Below are positions 25,178 through 37,284 of a DNA stretch of 64,000 bases, piece by piece. Below the pieces are notes generated by a model. It had not been told where the DNA came from. It did not search any database and saw only the letters and a program-made list of their open reading frames with translations. Origin of the DNA: Sesamum alatum. Lineage: Eukaryota; Streptophyta; Magnoliopsida; Lamiales; Pedaliaceae. The stretch spans positions 38,284,479-38,348,478 of the forward strand of contig JACGWO010000005.1 in assembly GCA_034509735.1 (NCBI GenBank), given 5' to 3'. Each line of letters starts with the position of its first letter. Position 1 is the first letter of the stretch. The position numbers and the translations under genes were made by a program.

Positions 25178-28100
25178 ATGGGTGGCGCCGACGAGGAGTG
25201 GGTTAAAGCCGCCATGACGGATGACATGATGGTGGTGGAGCTCCTTTTGCGTCTCCACCACGCTCCGCGGCGGCAACCGCCTCTCAAGCCTGCTGCTGTC
25301 GCCGGCGCCTTGCCACTGGAGTGGAGCGTCCGTCAACGCAGGTCAAAGTCCGTTTCGGTTAACAACCACCCGAAGAAACCGGCTCACAGGGCCAGCCCCA
25401 CCACGCCGCTTTCCTGGAGCGGCGCCACCTCCTTCAGCGGTGGCTCCGCTGGAGCCGGAGGCGTCGGTTCCGAAGAGTCTAGCCGACCTATACCCCTCAA
25501 ACTCTCCAACGCAGCAAGATCTAAGGTTCGTACTCTCTCGACACGCGAAACTTCCAGCCTCATAATACGTGTTTCCTCTATACGTATCCATATTTCATTA
25601 TTTTTAATCTTCTCCGGTGGCCGGCGGCGGTGAGTCCGCGGCGGGGGTTGCGGTATTCACTATGCGTCGTTTCTTCTATATTCTTTCTTGAAAGTCTCGT
25701 GTCAGATGACGCCTAATGAATTGACGAGAATATCCCCCCCGAATTTGGATATTTACTGCCACGCTTGTGGGAGGAATCCGATTCAGCCATTGGAGGCCTT
25801 GTTTGCTTCTCTCACTCACCACTTTCCGAAAATGACAACAATACCCCTCCCTCCCCCCACCCCAAAAAACTCAATCGCAGGACATTCCAGTCATTTCACC
25901 GATCTGATTCCGGCACCCGTAAGTTGACCGAAATGCCCTTCCACAAGGGTAAAAATGGGGGTGACTTAGTTTCAACGCCATACGGGTCAGAGATTGAAGA
26001 ACTCACACTGTCACGTTTTTTTTCCTCCACTTTTCAGCCCAGCCCCCATTAATTATTAGGCTCCTTCCCTTAGCAAAATGACCCAAATAGCCCTCTTCTC
26101 AAAGGGTACTTCCGTCTTTTTCCCCTTTCCTCGAAGTATCCCAGAAGAAACTATCCTCTGTGTACCCCCCCCATGTAGTAAAAGTCAGCATTATTATTTA
26201 CTTCAAACCAGATTTCTCGAACTAAGTCAATCTTCCTTTTTCCCCCAAATTTCTTGATCCAAGTGGGGCCCATTGGTCGGGCAGTTGAATCGGAGTGTAA
26301 GGGGCATTTTGGTCAATTCAGGTGGGGGTGGGGTGGAATGGAAGTCGCCCAGCATAAGCGGTGGCGTGTTTTCGTGGCAAATAGGGGTTTGGTGGAGCGT
26401 TGTTAGTGGTTTGTTCGCTTTATAAAAAACCACTGCCCTTTTTTAGAATTAATTAATTAAATTAAATTAATTAGGGGTGTGGGGACAATCTGGTGTGGTG
26501 GGGAGCATTTTGACCAACATGCAACCTCAAGAGTGTCTTTACTTTTTGTGTCCATACCCATGTACATCTGCTTGTCTCTATCTCCAAATTTGGAAGCATC
26601 CAACAACCCATGCCATTTGTACACAACACAAACCCCTTCTTCATCTGTACGACGTAGTTTTCTTTCTTTTTTGATCACTCCACATGCACGCAGACACGCT
26701 GGTGGGGTGTAAGTATAGATTGTATGTATGTAAAAGTAGTGGGATGAGAATTGGTTGAAGGGGACATTAGTATTTCCAAGAAATGTGTGGGGGAGTTGGT
26801 TCTTTCTTGGTAATTCTTTCTATTCAGTTCTCTGCCAAAGGTCAAAAGCTGGGAAACTACTTTTTAGTATTTTAATCTCTGTTAAAGACAGTGATTGCCG
26901 CTGTAATTCTCATGCATGACAGTGTGTTAACGTGGGTTCTTCTTCTTTTCTTCAATTTGATATTCTTCTTTTCTTCAATTTGCTTTTTCCTGGTTCAACG
27001 TGCATAAAGGGCTTTGAAAATACCATGTCTTGAAATCCATATCTGTGGGAAACTGTGTGGTGTGGACTGAGCTTTGTCTTTGGAGGTGGGGTGGTTTTGG
27101 GGGGCGGTTAAACTCTCTGTTTTTAGCTGATAATATATTTGCCAAATCAATCTCTCTTTTAACCCTTCCCTTCCCTTCACTTCTTTTGGCTGTAAATCTT
27201 GGTGGTTATGTTGATTAGCTTGCAGTATTATGCAATTATGGATACTACTAAAACTACACTTTTGAATATTATTGTCAAAGAATATGAAGTAATGGAGCTC
27301 TGTTCCTAATTCGCTATTGCAGGTTAATGCTGATAGTGACAAAACCACCTCCAAGAGGTCAAGAAAGAAGAAGGTGAATATATATTAGTTTTTTTTAAGG
27401 TTGTAGCGGGATTTTTTTTTTTTTTTAAACTCGTTCGTTATATATTGTCTGCCCAACCATTGGATGCATAATACCAATCTCAAATACTATGAATGTTACT
27501 TGGTATTTCTAAGTATCATGAGTCATTGGTTGCATAGATGTCTGGAAAAATGGTAAAGACGGTCTGTACCAGTGACATGTGCTTAACGAATGTGCTCTGT
27601 TTGGTTCATTCGCAGACCTTGGTAGAACTCAAAGACGAAGAAAGCTGGCTGCTGAAGGAAAGAATAGATTTGAAAAGGGTATTTGATTTTACTATGCTGA
27701 CTTGATAGTTTGAATAAGTCTTTCTGATAATAATTGCTAAATTCTGACATCACAAACACCGCAGCAAATGGCAGCACTACGCATGGATTTGGAGAGACAA
27801 AAGGCTACAAATGAAAAATTGAAGAGAATGAAGGTAACTAACTACCTTAGGCACCTTTCTTCATTTCTTCTCTTAGCTACTCTCGTCCCATATTGGGTTT
27901 AAAGAATTCATTGCTGATTTCCTGTTGGTTTGAAACCACCTTCCTCAACTTAGTAGACGAAGATGTTAGTTCAGTTAGTAATATTTAACTTGCCAACGTA
28001 CTAGAATTTTGGATTTATGTCTTTTATTCTTTTATGCAAGTTGTTTTATGTGTTGGAATGATAGACGCAAATTTTTCTGGGGGCCAGTTTTCTCAGGACC

Positions 28101-28866
28101 GAGAGATTATATGACTGTGATCTCAAATTTAAGTGCACAATTCAATTGGCTAATAGATTAAAAATCAGGCTCATGAAGCCTTTGCAGTTGCTAGGCATGC
28201 TTCCTGCTAGCATGGTCCGCCTGAAATTTGACTTAGATTCGGCAAAATGTAGTGGATCACCGATGCAAATGGAGTAATATTGGTAAATTGCTGTAGTGAG
28301 ATGGTTACTTGGTTCCATGTCTTTTTATTTTCTTGGTTCCAATACTCATTTTGTCACTGAAAGTTTCACCTTGAAGTTCTTTAGTTTTGGCACGCTGCTT
28401 CATGGTACTTTACTTCATGCTTGTCCAGGAGAATTTGCGGATTATGCTCTAAGTGCTCTGATAGATGTATAAATTTTAATGAAAAACGTCGGATGTTAAA
28501 TTCTTAATAAAACAAGAAAACTACAATCTTCTCTGTTTTATCTGGCTGGTACGTTACCATCATCATTGTACACAAACTTTCGAGTCTCTTTTCCGCACTC
28601 TCCACTAACATTGATCTCCTCTACAGATTGAATTGCAACCCCATTTGAATAGAGAATCTACATCCGCAGCCGAGGAATCAACTTCTGGTCAACCCCAGCA
28701 GGACTTAGCAACAATCATGATGCCTCCAGTTGTCTCAATCAACGATGGGTCACTACAATCGCCTACATCAAATGCAGAAGCAGCATCAGATGCTAAATTC
28801 GCCCTCCCCGATCTAAATATTCCGTTCGACGAGCCCAGCCCTGATGTTGTTTGTGGAGTCAGCTAG
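25178..28866 (+). CDS. Uncharacterised plant protein with coiled coil and C-terminal DLN motif
   Basis: Five exons join in frame to 256 residues: 25178-25525, 27323-27373, 27616-27678, 27765-27833 and 28627-28866 (stop TAG). All borders are GT-AG and every intron is phase 0. I place the start at ATG 25178, because the in-frame codon at 25166 is GTG. The N-terminal exon holds an acidic/hydrophobic block (EEWVKAAMTDDMMVVELLLRL), then LPLEWSVRQRRSK and SPTTPLSWSG, which look like conserved short motifs. Exons 2-4 (residues 117-177) are Lys/Arg-rich and then heptad-like, with SKRSRKKK followed by leucine-spaced helix, as in a basic/coiled-coil region. The Ser/Gln-rich tail ends with LPDLNIPFDEPSPD (DLN at 239-241). 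This resembles an EAR-type repressor motif, but the spacing (DLN-x-P) is not the canonical DLNxxP. A nuclear regulatory role is therefore only a guess. It probably matches the unknown protein At1g80610 by position. Confidence 0.8.
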
Positions 28867-29927
28867 ACCGTACTGGTAAATCTATTCTCAGCTAAGCCAG
28901 AATGATTACACAAATGACAACTATACTACACAAGGGCTAACCTTTCTTTAGGACGAAAGCAATGTAACTGTACGATAGAACGAATCCCCTCCAACATTCT
29001 TTTTGTTTAGTACCTATGAATGGAAGTTCTGAGGATTAGTATAGAGATCCTAACGAGTTAGACGCAGTCATAATTCTTTTCTTCACAGTTTCGTTACTGT
29101 CTAGTTCACCGAGGGGAGTCTCGTCCTCGTCCTAGTCCCTTGTCCCTTTGTATTTCCTTTCTGGAAATGTTTATAGCTAAGATGTAACCTGTCTTATGGA
29201 AGAGTTTGGATACACATGTTATTTCCTCAAAGGAAATACTTTGAGGAGATTAATACTTTTGTTGTTCTTACATGACATTCTAGTAAAAGAACACTCTATA
29301 GTTATGGCAGGAATCTGCTGAAACAGTACCCTTTTGCAGTAGATGAGGTTTAAATTTCTCTTACATTATGTTTGTTTGGATTTGAGGGTGGATATTTCAA
29401 ATATCAAAGGGTGATTCGGTATTATGGTGGATTTCAAATCCTTCACCCTTATTTTGAACTCTACTTTTCATGGATTATTATAGATTTGGCTTGGAGAAAA
29501 ATGGATTTGGAGAAAATATTTTGAATAACTTCGTTACAAGAATTTTAAAACTCATAAATATTTAATAAAATATAGTTAAAAAATTAAAGTGGATGCATTG
29601 AGAATAATCTAAACAAATTTAAATTATTTTGCTATGAAGGATTTGTATACATAATTTTACCATTATCCAGATGTACCCTTTGGCTTTGTTTGATTGTGTG
29701 ATTATGCATGATAAATTGGTATTAATATTGAGATTTTGTTCAATTCGATCTAATTCTTTTGGGACTGGGGAGGAACCCCTGGCCTGATCCCAAGGGGCAA
29801 GCTGGTGGGCACCGCCTTCAATGCTCACAAGCTTAGTCCCCAAGGGGCAGACTTGCTATGCATTTTTGGTCGCCCTCGTTGAAAGTCTCTTTTGAGGCTC
29901 CCAACTCAACTACGGAATACTTATTCG

Positions 29928-30051
29928 CCGTCTTATTGATACTAATTTATGGAATAGAGTATCCCAAAATCGGTTAGTGAAGGTAAAAGCCGTCTTATTG
30001 ATACTCATTTATGGAATAGAGTATCCCAAAATCGGTTAGTGAAGGTAAAAA
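29928..30051. repeat. 62-bp tandem duplication
   Basis: Two adjacent copies (29928-29989 and 29990-30051) start 'ccgtcttattgatact' and end 'ggttagtgaaggtaaaa'. They differ at about one base ('actaatttatgg' versus 'actcatttatgg'), so the duplication is recent. No gene is disrupted. Confidence 0.85.
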
Positions 30052-30550
30052 CATTTATTGTTTAATGCCCTTCCACTTACTTGCTTAAAAGAATGAACGT
30101 CATAGTATAATTATTTAGTAATAAAATAAAATAAAAAATTGTAACTTCATTTTCCTGGGAACTTTCTAGAAAAATATTTTGAGTTTTGATTAGTTATTAA
30201 ATTTTAAAAAATAAAATTTTTGCCATACTTTCATGACGTTTTTAAAAACTACACTATCTTTTATAATTATTCACAAATTATAATATTAAATAAAAATTAA
30301 GCTAAGAAAGAGGACTTTTTATAGTTTTTTTTATATTTAATAATATTTTTTAACTCTTTCAATCAAAAATCATATTATATTATCTCTAACGTTTTTGTAA
30401 AAGAATGGACAAAAACCTGCTCCGCGCAGATCATTTACCCAAACCCGATTCCTTTATTTGGAATTGGACCCATTGGTGGACCATGGACAAGTGGGCCGTA
30501 TTATATCATGGGTATCCACCTACATTATCTGAATAATATATTTATTTGTA

Positions 30551-30993
30551 GGTAAAATACAACGAGCTCCCACAAATTTGATTTAATTATAGATACTTTT
30601 TTTTATCTAAAAAATTAAAAATACTCTTTATGTTTGATAAAATTATGTAATTCTTAGAAGGAGGTACGAAATTATCAACTTTGCCCTTGCTGATCCTTTT
30701 TTTAAAAAACAAAGTAAAATTCGGATGAGATGGGTGTAAAAATTTTAAAAATTGTAAAAATATTATCCACGGAGTCCTTAATTTATTTTTAAAAATAAGT
30801 AAAATTATAATTCACAATCCACAAGGGCATTTTGGTGAGTGCACTATAAAAAATAGATGAAAACATGACGGAGACTAACAGATTGAGCTAATTGTTAGAC
30901 AACCATAAAATCAGGGGTATTGACTATTTTGCAAACAACGAGATGATATTTGCAATTAGATCAAATCTGAAGAGAACACGTTGTAATTTAGTA
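30551..30993. mobile_element. MULE-type MITE with near-perfect 9-bp duplication
   Basis: The left end GGTAAAATACAACGAGC is mirrored by a right end containing TTGTAATTTAGTA. Flanks are TTATTTGTA on the left (30542-30550) and TAATTTGTA on the right (30994-31002), 8 of 9 identical. Interior blocks such as 'tttgcaattagatcaaatc' match the other family members. There is no coding capacity. Confidence 0.65.
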
Positions 30994-31044
30994 TAATTTG
31001 TATATATATATATATATATATCTCAAAACCAAGACATTACAAGT

Positions 31045-31245
31045 AGTCATGTTGAATATCAACACCGAACAGATAATTACAACAATCAAATTAACAATAT
31101 CACATAAATAACACCTAACTATCAGTTACAAATAATACTTACTATACGGTAATAACAACATCATCCCACGCAAGAATTTCGAATCCATGACCTCTAAGAT
31201 CATTGGGTCTCAGCTTCGCCAACTGAGTTAATCTCCTCGTCCACG
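31045..31245 (-). mobile_element. SINE-like copy, reverse orientation
   Basis: On the reverse strand it starts with an A-box-like head (TTAACTCAGTTGGCGAAGCT) followed by a B-box-like GGATTCGAAATTC and an AT-rich body shared with the copies at 18974 and 63721. It abuts an (AT)n microsatellite at 31001-31020. Confidence 0.65.
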
Positions 31246-32579
31246 TACAAAATATTAGTTATATACCAATTTATATATTGGAGAACAATGCTCTTAGCCT
31301 TAATTTTGTAATGTGATTGGCCCATGGTGAAAAATAAGAGTTCATCCATCCACACGAGATCTTATTGTTTAATTGTTGATTTTTTAAAAACTTGTATTGT
31401 TGGATTATTTGTACGCCTTGGTTTCTTTTTGCCAACATGACCAATTTTATTTATTTTTAAATATTTATGTGAAGTTGAATTCCATGAGTTTGATTCAGTA
31501 TTCAAGTTTTATCATTAATAATTTAATAATTATAATTATAAATTTAACTAATGGCATTCTTTAATAAATTTTATAATTGTTAAAAATGATCGTTCGTCTC
31601 ATAAATGCACCGGTGTCATTGGTGCTGAGGCCTTCTTTCTCACCCATATTTTGTGTCGGCTTATTTTGTTCATCATCATTATTACCGACATTAACATGCA
31701 ACTGACTTGATGATGTTGTAGAATTTACCTCTATATAATCACACGAATGCACTAAATACATTCTGTGATTATTGTGTACTTAGACGTAATTTCAGAGAAT
31801 GTGCGGGTGAGTTAACCCAATAATAAGAAAGAAGTTGGGGTTGCAAAGTCAAAAAGTTGAAATCATGTGAAGAAGATAGAGTTATCATATCATCAGCATT
31901 GCAAGAAATATAACTAAAGACTGACACAAGTAAAAGGGTGAGATCACTGTGGGTGACGCTTCATGCTGTAACTTGAGCAAACAATAAGTTGTTTTGTTTG
32001 GGAATTCATCACCTTATCAGCTTCTGCTTTTACACCACATCAAGCAATTAATATCAATAAGTGATTATACCAAAAGTTGAAAAGCAGTAGTAATCACTAA
32101 TCAGCTTATCCGGATATCTGAGCCAGCCAGCACACTAATACCGCGCGCTTCTGCTCAAAATAATCACTTTTTGCTTTTTAGTAGTAGTTGTGAATCAGTA
32201 ATACATCAGAAGAAAAAAAGCAGTGTGGAATTTATTCAAAGAGCAAACAAACAGCCCCTGAGAAGTGTCCGCTTTTCATGGGGGGTTTCTTTCTTTTCTC
32301 ACTTTGTACTCCAAAAGCTGCCACCATACCTTGGATTTTCTTTTTACGTTAATTTCACTTTGCCCCCTCAACTATACTCATATATCACTTTGGCCCATCA
32401 AGTTATGTAAATATACATGCAGTCTCGGACAACAAGGCTGCAATATCTTCATAACTTACTTGGCCTGGACGAGCCCATGGCCCAGGTTAACGACCTCCGT
32501 TGCACTTGAGAGGGGCGTCCGCCTAAAATCAGTCCAAGTACCCAAATTTACGTCATAATTTATGGTAAATGAGGTCTGC

Positions 32580-32613
<34 letters not shown>

Positions 32614-33633
32614 CACGACTTCACTAATGAACTAAAACCAGTCAGTTCGCAACTTTTTGTTTATTTGGAGGCTTATGAGAATTACAATTATCTCTTTATT
32701 TTTTGAAAATTTACAAATGACTCTATGGAATTAACGGTAGTCTACCAAATATCATCTCATGACAGTTCATTATAGAGGATATTTGATAAATCATTTTATA
32801 AACATTTATAATTTTTTAAATAACGTGGAGTTATTTATAATTATAAGAAAATTTTAAAAATTTAATTATGAAAAATAGGTAGGTGGAGTGGGATAGGGAT
32901 TTAAGTGGGAGTAAGAGAACAGTGGAGTACAGTGGCATATAGATACGGAATCTACAGAATTGAGAGAGTGAGACAGAAACCTCCTCGTCAGAGTATCTCC
33001 GGACCCGCCTCAAATCCGGTGGACATACGCCGTACGAGGTAGGCCCCTCCGCCTCTATTATTATTATAAATAAAAATAATCGGATCATATAATAAATCCA
33101 TTTCAATCACATAATTAATTAATAATCATAAGATATAATTAAAAATAATGATATATCAATGACATAGTACAATTAAAAAAATAATAACCAACGACATATA
33201 TATATACAACAAAAATACATTACTTATTATGTGATTAATTTAATTAAATAAATTTTTTTATTGCAAATTGATTATGCATTATTCTACTGTAAACATAAAC
33301 ATTATTTTTTTTAAATATATACATAATGTGAATTTTTATATATATAAAATGTAACATATTACTAGCTAGAAGACCATCTTGTAGTTAAAGATTTGAATTA
33401 AAAGAAGCCACAAATATTGAATTGAATTATCTATCACAATCCCTATATGTATTCTATTCCATTTCATCTATTCATAGCCGTGTATAACATTTTTATACAA
33501 ATCTTTATACACCGATAATGTATAATACATGTAAAATATGTAATAAAATAAAACATAACAACAAGAATTGCATTTTATTTATTTATTTATTTATGGGAAC
33601 AAGAATTGCAGTTGACAACACAAAAATAACGTA

Positions 33634-33900
33634 GTCGAGGAGGTTTAATTTAGTTGGCAAAGTTGAAAAGTCACGGTCACAAAGGTTAGGATCATAAGTT
33701 TGAATACCCAGTCGAGGAGGTTTAGTTTAATTGACAAAGGTTAGGATCATAAGTTTGAATACCCAGTCGAGGAGGTTTAGTTTAGTTGGCAAAATTGAGA
33801 AGTTACGGTCACAAAGGTTAAGATCATGAATTTGAATGCCGTGTAAGTTGATGTAATTTTTATTATATAATAAATATAATTTATTATTGTAATAACTAAG
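33634..33900 (+). mobile_element. SINE-like copy with its tRNA-like head triplicated
   Basis: Three successive heads start with GTCGAGGAGGTTTA at 33634, 33711 and 33766. Each contains the A-box-like 'agttggcaaa' (or 'aattgacaaa') and, further on, the B-box-like 'agtttgaatacccag' or 'aatttgaatgcc'. The second unit is 55 bases because an internal 22 bases are missing relative to the 77-base first unit. Only the third head is followed by the usual AT-rich SINE body. Confidence 0.65.
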
Positions 33901-34254
33901 TATTAATTTATGCAATATTATTGATTTAACTATTTATAATTATCTCTATTCAACGTTGAATAGCAAATTAAATACACTTTATTTGCAATTAATAAAATTC
34001 CCAATCAACTGTAAGAAAAACACAGCAATGGCGTAGATAAAGAAAAAGAAAGAAAGAAACAGGAATTTGATAAGGACTAGTTAACTTGTTGTTGTGATCA
34101 ATATTAGGTTGACAGGAGATGGATTTCAAACACATAAAACCAAGACGAGAAACCCTAATCACCCAGAATTCATAACATTGCAAGATCCATGTACACAACA
34201 ACTACATATATATATATATATATATAGATAATAGTATTATTACACTAATTATTA

Positions 34255-35118
34255 TTAAACCACCATTGGAGCCCTTGTTGTTCTCTCACTAAACCCGCCG
34301 CCACCAAGTTTAAGACCAAGCTCCAAACTAACACCACCGGAGCCTTTGCCGTCGACCGCCGCCACAGCACTACCACGACTTGGGCCGAACAGATGTGCAG
34401 CACACGTTACAACAGAACACTTGTTCTCCACCACTTTCCGTTTAACGTTGTTGCCGCCTGATCTTCTCTTCTTTGTCTGATCACTGCAGGATGACGAATT
34501 ATTCGAAGAGGACACCGGCAGAACCGAAGGTATCTCGAAGTTGGTCTTCGCTTTCGATCCTCTCAGCCGCCTCGCCGCCGCGTCGTACGCGCGGGCCGCT
34601 TCCTCCGCCGTGTCGAATGTTCCCAGCCAGTGGCGGCACCGCCCTATGCGGTCGCGTATCTCCGCCGACCACCTCCCCCACGGCCTCTTCCTCACACCCC
34701 GGTAGCTTTTCTTCACCCCAACGCCGCTGTTATTCCTCTGATTCTCATCAACCTCTTTCCTGGGATTTTGATCAGCCGGCCCAAGGTTGTCCTCCTCCCT
34801 CCTCCTGCCGCTGCCTCCGAAGAGAACGTGCTCGCCGACGACCGCTGCAATTCCTTCAAGAACCGGCCGAGGCTGTGGAATGACGACACATGATGAAAAA
34901 CCATCATTAGAAATGCGATTCTGGGGTTGTGGGTAGTCTTGTTCCGGGATTGGAACCGGAGAAGTAGGGTTAAAGCAGCAGAGGTAGTGATCATGATGAT
35001 GATCAGGCCATTGATGGTGATGCAGCAGCATCATCTGATGATGAGGGAAGAGTTGCAGCTTAGGAAAGAAAGGGAGGCCGTCTGCAGACAACGTTGGGAA
35101 GAAGTTGGTTTGATTCAT
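34255..35118 (-). CDS. AP2/ERF-family transcription factor with C-terminal EAR-like motif
   Basis: This is a single-exon frame of 287 residues. One AP2/ERF DNA-binding domain lies at about 139-196 ([18 protein letters not shown], then [17 protein letters not shown] and a closing KTNFEIP). The [21 protein letters not shown] helix and the Ala/Asp pair at the B4/B5 positions of the ERF type (A152 in WSAEIRD, D169 in FDTAEE) indicate ERF rather than DREB. Such domains bind GCC-box DNA in the nucleus. The N-terminal half is His/Pro-rich (HHH runs at 33-44). The tail after residue 216 is basic (KKRR, KRK). A C-terminal LELGLKL at 265-271 fits the LxLxL EAR repression motif, which suggests a repressor. 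By domain sequence and neighbours it resembles group VIII-type ERFs such as At1g80580 (ERF084), though I cannot confirm the exact orthologue. A TATAAAT lies 84-90 bases upstream. Confidence 0.92.
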   Translation of the reverse strand: MNQTNFFPTLSADGLPFFPKLQLFPHHQMMLLHHHQWPDHHHDHYLCCFNPTSPVPIPEQDYPQPQNRISNDGFSSCVVIPQPRPVLEGIAAVVGEHVLFGGSGRRREEDNLGPADQNPRKEVDENQRNNSGVGVKKSYRGVRKRPWGRWSAEIRDRIGRCRHWLGTFDTAEEAARAYDAAARRLRGSKAKTNFEIPSVLPVSSSNNSSSCSDQTKKRRSGGNNVKRKVVENKCSVVTCAAHLFGPSRGSAVAAVDGKGSGGVSLELGLKLGGGGFSERTTRAPMVV

Positions 35119-35201
35119 AGTTAATTTGTAAGAATTTGTTTGTAGAGAAAAGACAAAAATATATGTTCATGGGTACTAATGAAGAACTCGAAGTTCACAC
35201 A

Positions 35202-35208
35202 ATTTATA
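35202..35208 (-). promoter_or_regulatory. Probable TATA box of the ERF gene
   Basis: TATAAAT on the reverse strand lies 84-90 bases upstream of the ERF ATG. It is the only good TATA match in the first 150 bases. Confidence 0.5.
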
Positions 35209-35442
35209 GTCAGTGGGAAATCATTGTTTAATGAAATGTTGGAGGGATTTTTGTATTTATTTAAAGATTATATGGAAAATGTAGATTATTAATTGGGGTG
35301 TGTGAATGTAGACAAGACCACAATCCGTCGAGATTGCATTTACTTGCAGAGTACAAACTCTCTGTCCATTGCTTGACAGACGGGATATACTCGTCGTGAC
35401 AGACAGCATTCCCATCACATTAGGGTTCTTCACTCACCTCAC

Positions 35443-35473
<31 letters not shown>

Positions 35474-35642
35474 TTAATTGAATTTATATTTAGTGTTTTT
35501 ATGTATAAACAGATCGTGTGCATGATTATTACTTAGATTTGGGATTTGGGTAATTATTAATAAGATTTTTTTTATTCATGAATCATGATCAGTCAACTTA
35601 TTTATGTATTGATTACTCTTCTGATGTTAGTTAATTAGTACT

Positions 35643-36040
35643 CACTGTAAGAAAATAGAAGATTAGTCGTAAAAAAATTAAGTGATAATTTTAATATTAG
35701 TGACAAGAATGCTTATTTTGTCAAAATAATTAATCTTATAATTTTAATAATTGTTATTATTTTGTAAATATAGTTATTAGTGACAAAAAAAATATGCACA
35801 AAGTTGTCACTAAATACAATTAGTGACTCATGTATAGTGACAACTTGGTGACAATTATATTGTGTTGTCACTATACATGAGTCACTAATTGTATTTAGTG
35901 ACAACTTTATACACAATTTTTGTCACTAATAATTACGTAGTGACAAGATAAAAAATGTTGTCACTTAATATATATTTTTAGTGACAACTTGAAAATTGTC
36001 ATTTGATCTTTTGTCACTAGTATTATATTTTCTTGTAGTG
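35643..36040. mobile_element. Non-autonomous CACTA-type element forming a long hairpin
   Basis: The 398-bp element begins CACTGTAAGAAAAT and ends ATTTTCTTGTAGTG, an inverted repeat whose outermost bases are CACT(A/G). It is flanked on both sides by the 3-bp duplication ACT (35640-35642 and 36041-36043). CACT(A) termini and a 3-bp duplication are the hallmarks of the CACTA (En/Spm) superfamily. The inside is a large palindrome: 'gacaactttatacacaattt' near 35900 mirrors 'aatatgcacaaagttgtc' near 35790, and 'gtcactaattg' faces 'caattagtgac'. There is no transposase. It lies about 525 bases upstream of the ERF start codon. Confidence 0.85.
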
Positions 36041-36300
36041 ACTATATGTATTCAATTTATGTTAAATTTAAATAAAATTGCACTGCAAGAAACATAAATT
36101 TTAATCATAGTCGATCAATATTCGCTATGACTTAATTTACTGATGCTAAAGTGTTTGCCACATTTTTTAACCATAGCAAATGTTTTGACCTTATTTTAAG
36201 AAATAATAATTAATAGTTATTGGCACATCTGTAGTTAATTAGTATCCACTGTGAGGTTTTACTTTTAATTATGGTAATTAATCATAGTAAAAAACATTAT

Positions 36301-37284
36301 GGGTTAAATATATTTTATACCCCTAAAGTATGGCACCCTCATCAATTACTCCTCTAAACTTCATAAACCTTCACTTACCCCCCTTTTTTAGAGATAATTT
36401 TTTAAATTAAATAAAAATGAACAAAAATACCCTTAACTATTAGTAATATAATATATTCATTTTAATGCCCTTTAAAGCAAAATATAATCAATCTAACTTA
36501 AAATTTTATTCAATTACGGTATTTACAAGGAATATTGGATTATTATATATTAATTAACTAAAAATAAATATTTCAATTTAAGTGTATAAATAGTCGTACT
36601 GATTTAGCAAAAAATACATTTTTGCGTACTAAAATTTTCCCATCAATACTCATACTCACAAGTATTTTTGATATAGGCTCTACCATACCCAAACAAATTA
36701 TTTCAATAGGTAATTTGTTCGAGTGTGAATCTAATGTAAAAATATTAGGTACGGGTTCGGATAAGAACTATCGAAATAGATCTAGGTCTTGAAATTGCCC
36801 ACCAATTGATAGGTCTAACATGTTGTACATGGGATTATATTAAGGGTGAAATAGAGTTACTACTTGAAAAAAAAAAAACCTCATTAACTCCCAAATTACT
36901 TCACTTGACATTTCAGCGTCAAAACAGTAGGATCGACGACACTTGCAATATTTTTATCTTTAAAATTACATCTAGTGTAGTGCACAAACACGAGTTTATA
37001 ATTTTTTTAAATCCAAAATTACTAACATTAATCTTATCAATATGATACTATCAATATTAATTTATTAGCACCATAAGTGTATGAAGTCAAATTAATTAAT
37101 TTATTTTACTATAAATAACATTAAAGTGAATATATCATATTATTAAATAATTAATTTTATTTTTGTCCATTTTTATTTAATTTAAAGGATTATCACAAAG
37201 ATAGGAGTAACTGAAGGTTTATGAAGTTTAGGGGGGTAATTGATGAGGGTAACATACTTTAGGGGTGTAAAACATATTTAATCC
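36301..37284. mobile_element. MULE-type element with long terminal inverted repeats
   Basis: The 984-bp element has inverted repeats of about 80 bases: the left end GGGTTAAATATATTTTATAC corresponds to the reversed right end GGATTAAATATGTTTTACAC, and the match continues through 'cccctaaagtatg...accctcatcaattac'. Flanks are AAACATTAT (36292-36300) and AAAAATTAT (37285-37293), 8 of 9 identical. The interior has no transposase; the largest frame is 79 codons and unrecognised. Confidence 0.8.

Larger units (their letters stand above)
28867..34254. other. Intergenic region between DLN-motif gene and ERF gene
   Basis: It holds the 3' flank of the upstream gene, a 62-bp tandem duplication (29928-30051), a MITE (30551-30993), two SINE-like copies (31045-31245 and the triplicated head at 33634-33900), and AT microsatellites at about 31001-31020, 32584-32610 and 34205-34226. 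A GC-richer patch at 32930-33060 has a small reverse frame of about 85 codons that I do not recognise and do not call a gene. Confidence 0.6.

Noticed and set aside
29740..29860. GC-rich patch with 'ccaaggggcaagctggtggg' and a short reverse frame
   Set aside because: It resembles a retroelement fragment, but no terminal repeats, primer-binding site or protein motif can be shown.
32831..33106. Reverse frame with a hydrophobic start (LFLFIIIIEAEG) that resembles a secreted peptide
   Set aside because: It begins at TTG, not ATG; the usable ATG leaves about 85 codons, and the hydrophobic run comes from AT-rich codons. No peptide-hormone motif could be confirmed.
34473..34883. 136-codon forward frame across the AP2 domain
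   Set aside because: It is the antisense shadow of the GC-rich ERF coding region, with no features of its own.
36083..36300. Possible second CACTA element starting CACTGCAAGAAACATA
   Set aside because: The left end looks right, but no matching right end or 3-bp duplication was found. It may be cut by the 36301 insertion or be chance.
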